From positions 1 to 31,791 of the forward strand of contig CAIJMB010000071.1 of NCBI GenBank assembly GCA_903821715.1: DNA of 31,791 nucleotides. Direction: 5' to 3'. Of this stretch, positions 31,237 to 31,791 are shown piece by piece (the stretch's first letter is position 1; the number at the start of each line of letters is the position of its first letter). Source of the DNA: an uncultured Flavobacteriales bacterium (GTDB lineage Bacteria > Bacteroidota > Bacteroidia > Flavobacteriales > Schleiferiaceae). A program made the position numbers and the translations under genes. The notes under the pieces were generated by a model. It was given only the letters and a program-made list of their open reading frames with translations, had not been told where the DNA came from and did no database searches.

Positions 31237-31791
31237 TTACTTCTTAGATTTATTTACTTCTTTAATGAAGTCCGCGTAGGTCGATTTGATTTCTTTTTTA
31301 CCAAATGCGCCGAGCACGAACTGCATCAATTTACGCTGCAAAAGTTGTTCCGAGTACTGCTCGGCCTGTTGGCGCTCCTGAAGGAGGTTGACCGCGATGG
31401 GCTGCGCCTCTTCATTGGTCATTTCGCGGCCAAACTGGCGCATGCGGGCAATGACTTCACCGGTGACGAAGTCGATCAGCTCCTCGCGGTGCACGTGAAT
31501 GTGATGGTCCTTGACGAGCTTCGACTCGATGAGCTGCCAGCGCATCGCCTTCTCGGTGTTGGGCCACTGGGCCTCGACTTCGATCGGATTCAATGGCTTC
31601 TCGCCCGCGGTGGTCATCCACTTTTTGAGGAAGTTCGCGGGGAGCTTGAACTTCGTGTCCGTCAGCTTGTCGCTGGCGAGGTTAAAGAAGTGCTGCTCGG
31701 CGTCGCGCAGGTAGATTTGGGTCAGTTCTTCTTTGATTTTCGCGCGGAGTCCAGCCTCGTTGGTCACAATACCCTCCCCAATGAGCTTGTC
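31237..31791 (-). CDS. tig: Trigger factor (partial, 5' part off the window)
   Basis: This is the C-terminal ~185 residues of the ribosome-associated chaperone trigger factor. The frame is open to the right edge, so the in-window start-like GTG at 31767 is not the real start. The helical C-terminal domain is visible (LRAKIKEELTQIYLRDAEQHFFNLASDKLTDTKFKLPANFLKKWM), with a basic end NKSKK. Identification rests on this domain and on its position before clpP and clpX. Confidence 0.88.
   Translation of the reverse strand, partial: DKLIGEGIVTNEAGLRAKIKEELTQIYLRDAEQHFFNLASDKLTDTKFKLPANFLKKWMTTAGEKPLNPIEVEAQWPNTEKAMRWQLIESKLVKDHHIHVHREELIDFVTGEVIARMRQFGREMTNEEAQPIAVNLLQERQQAEQYSEQLLQRKLMQFVLGAFGKKEIKSTYADFIKEVNKSKK

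Noticed and set aside
1..31791. Search for CRISPR arrays, insertion sequences, toxin-antitoxin or defence genes
   Set aside because: No regular spacer arrays, transposase motifs, paired small ORFs or defence-family domains were seen; gene content is core metabolism and translation.

Overview
The window is an ordinary, gene-dense piece of a Bacteroidota chromosome. It is most likely Flavobacteriales-like with a fairly high G+C for that group; the family is uncertain. The evidence is the gene order rplM-rpsI-rpsB-tsf-pyrH-frr, a long signal peptidase I with a large insertion, an M43 protease with a type IX secretion (Por) C-terminal domain, the cluster etfB-etfA-bifunctional nuclease-nucleoside transporter-thyA-folA, and promoters of the Bacteroidota type (TTTG near -33, TAnnTTTG near -7) in place of sigma70 boxes. 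I see no tRNA, rRNA, CRISPR array, insertion sequence, phage gene or defence system.

Layout. 1-583 (-): start of an acyl-CoA carboxylase beta subunit, running off the left edge. 857-4604 (-): NifU-type Fe-S protein, gamma carbonic anhydrase-like protein, signal peptidase I and a secreted unknown protein, tightly packed. 4667-6283 (+): pgi, divergent from nifU and overlapping marR tail to tail. 6244-10636 (-): translation block rplM, rpsI, rpsB, tsf, pyrH, frr, then marR, with hairpin terminators on both sides of tsf. 10759-12777 (+): secreted M43 metalloprotease, convergent with a GT-C type membrane glycosyltransferase (12781-14268, -). 14502-19423 (+): sulfate activation operon (SLC13 permease, cysC, cysD, cysN, a DUF1801 protein). 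19448-20464 (+): HTH regulator. 20515-22845 (-): membrane pyrophosphatase. 22996-23979 (-): pyruvate dehydrogenase E1 beta, divergent from 24075-29314 (+): etfB, etfA, bifunctional nuclease, nucleoside transporter, thyA, folA. 29356-31791 (-): clpX, clpP and the 3' part of tig.

The genes make sense together as housekeeping functions. The permease brings in sulfate, CysDN makes APS and CysC makes PAPS; the PPi released by the ATP sulfurylase step could be consumed by the membrane pyrophosphatase encoded nearby. Pyruvate oxidation sits beside electron-transfer flavoprotein. Nucleoside uptake, thymidylate synthesis and folate reduction lie together. Tig, ClpP and ClpX form the usual protein quality-control set.

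The more interesting signals are between genes and at one protein end. They are: promoter -7 boxes lying only 4-7 nt from start codons at several genes (near-leaderless transcripts); a palindromic element with core GGTTATAACC in three separate intergenic regions; a 17-bp-period array of compensating GNA-triloop mini-hairpins; an inverted repeat made of two facing -7 boxes between nifU and pgi; and a duplicated Cys/His motif on the C-terminal tail of the membrane pyrophosphatase. No clearly new multi-gene system is visible.
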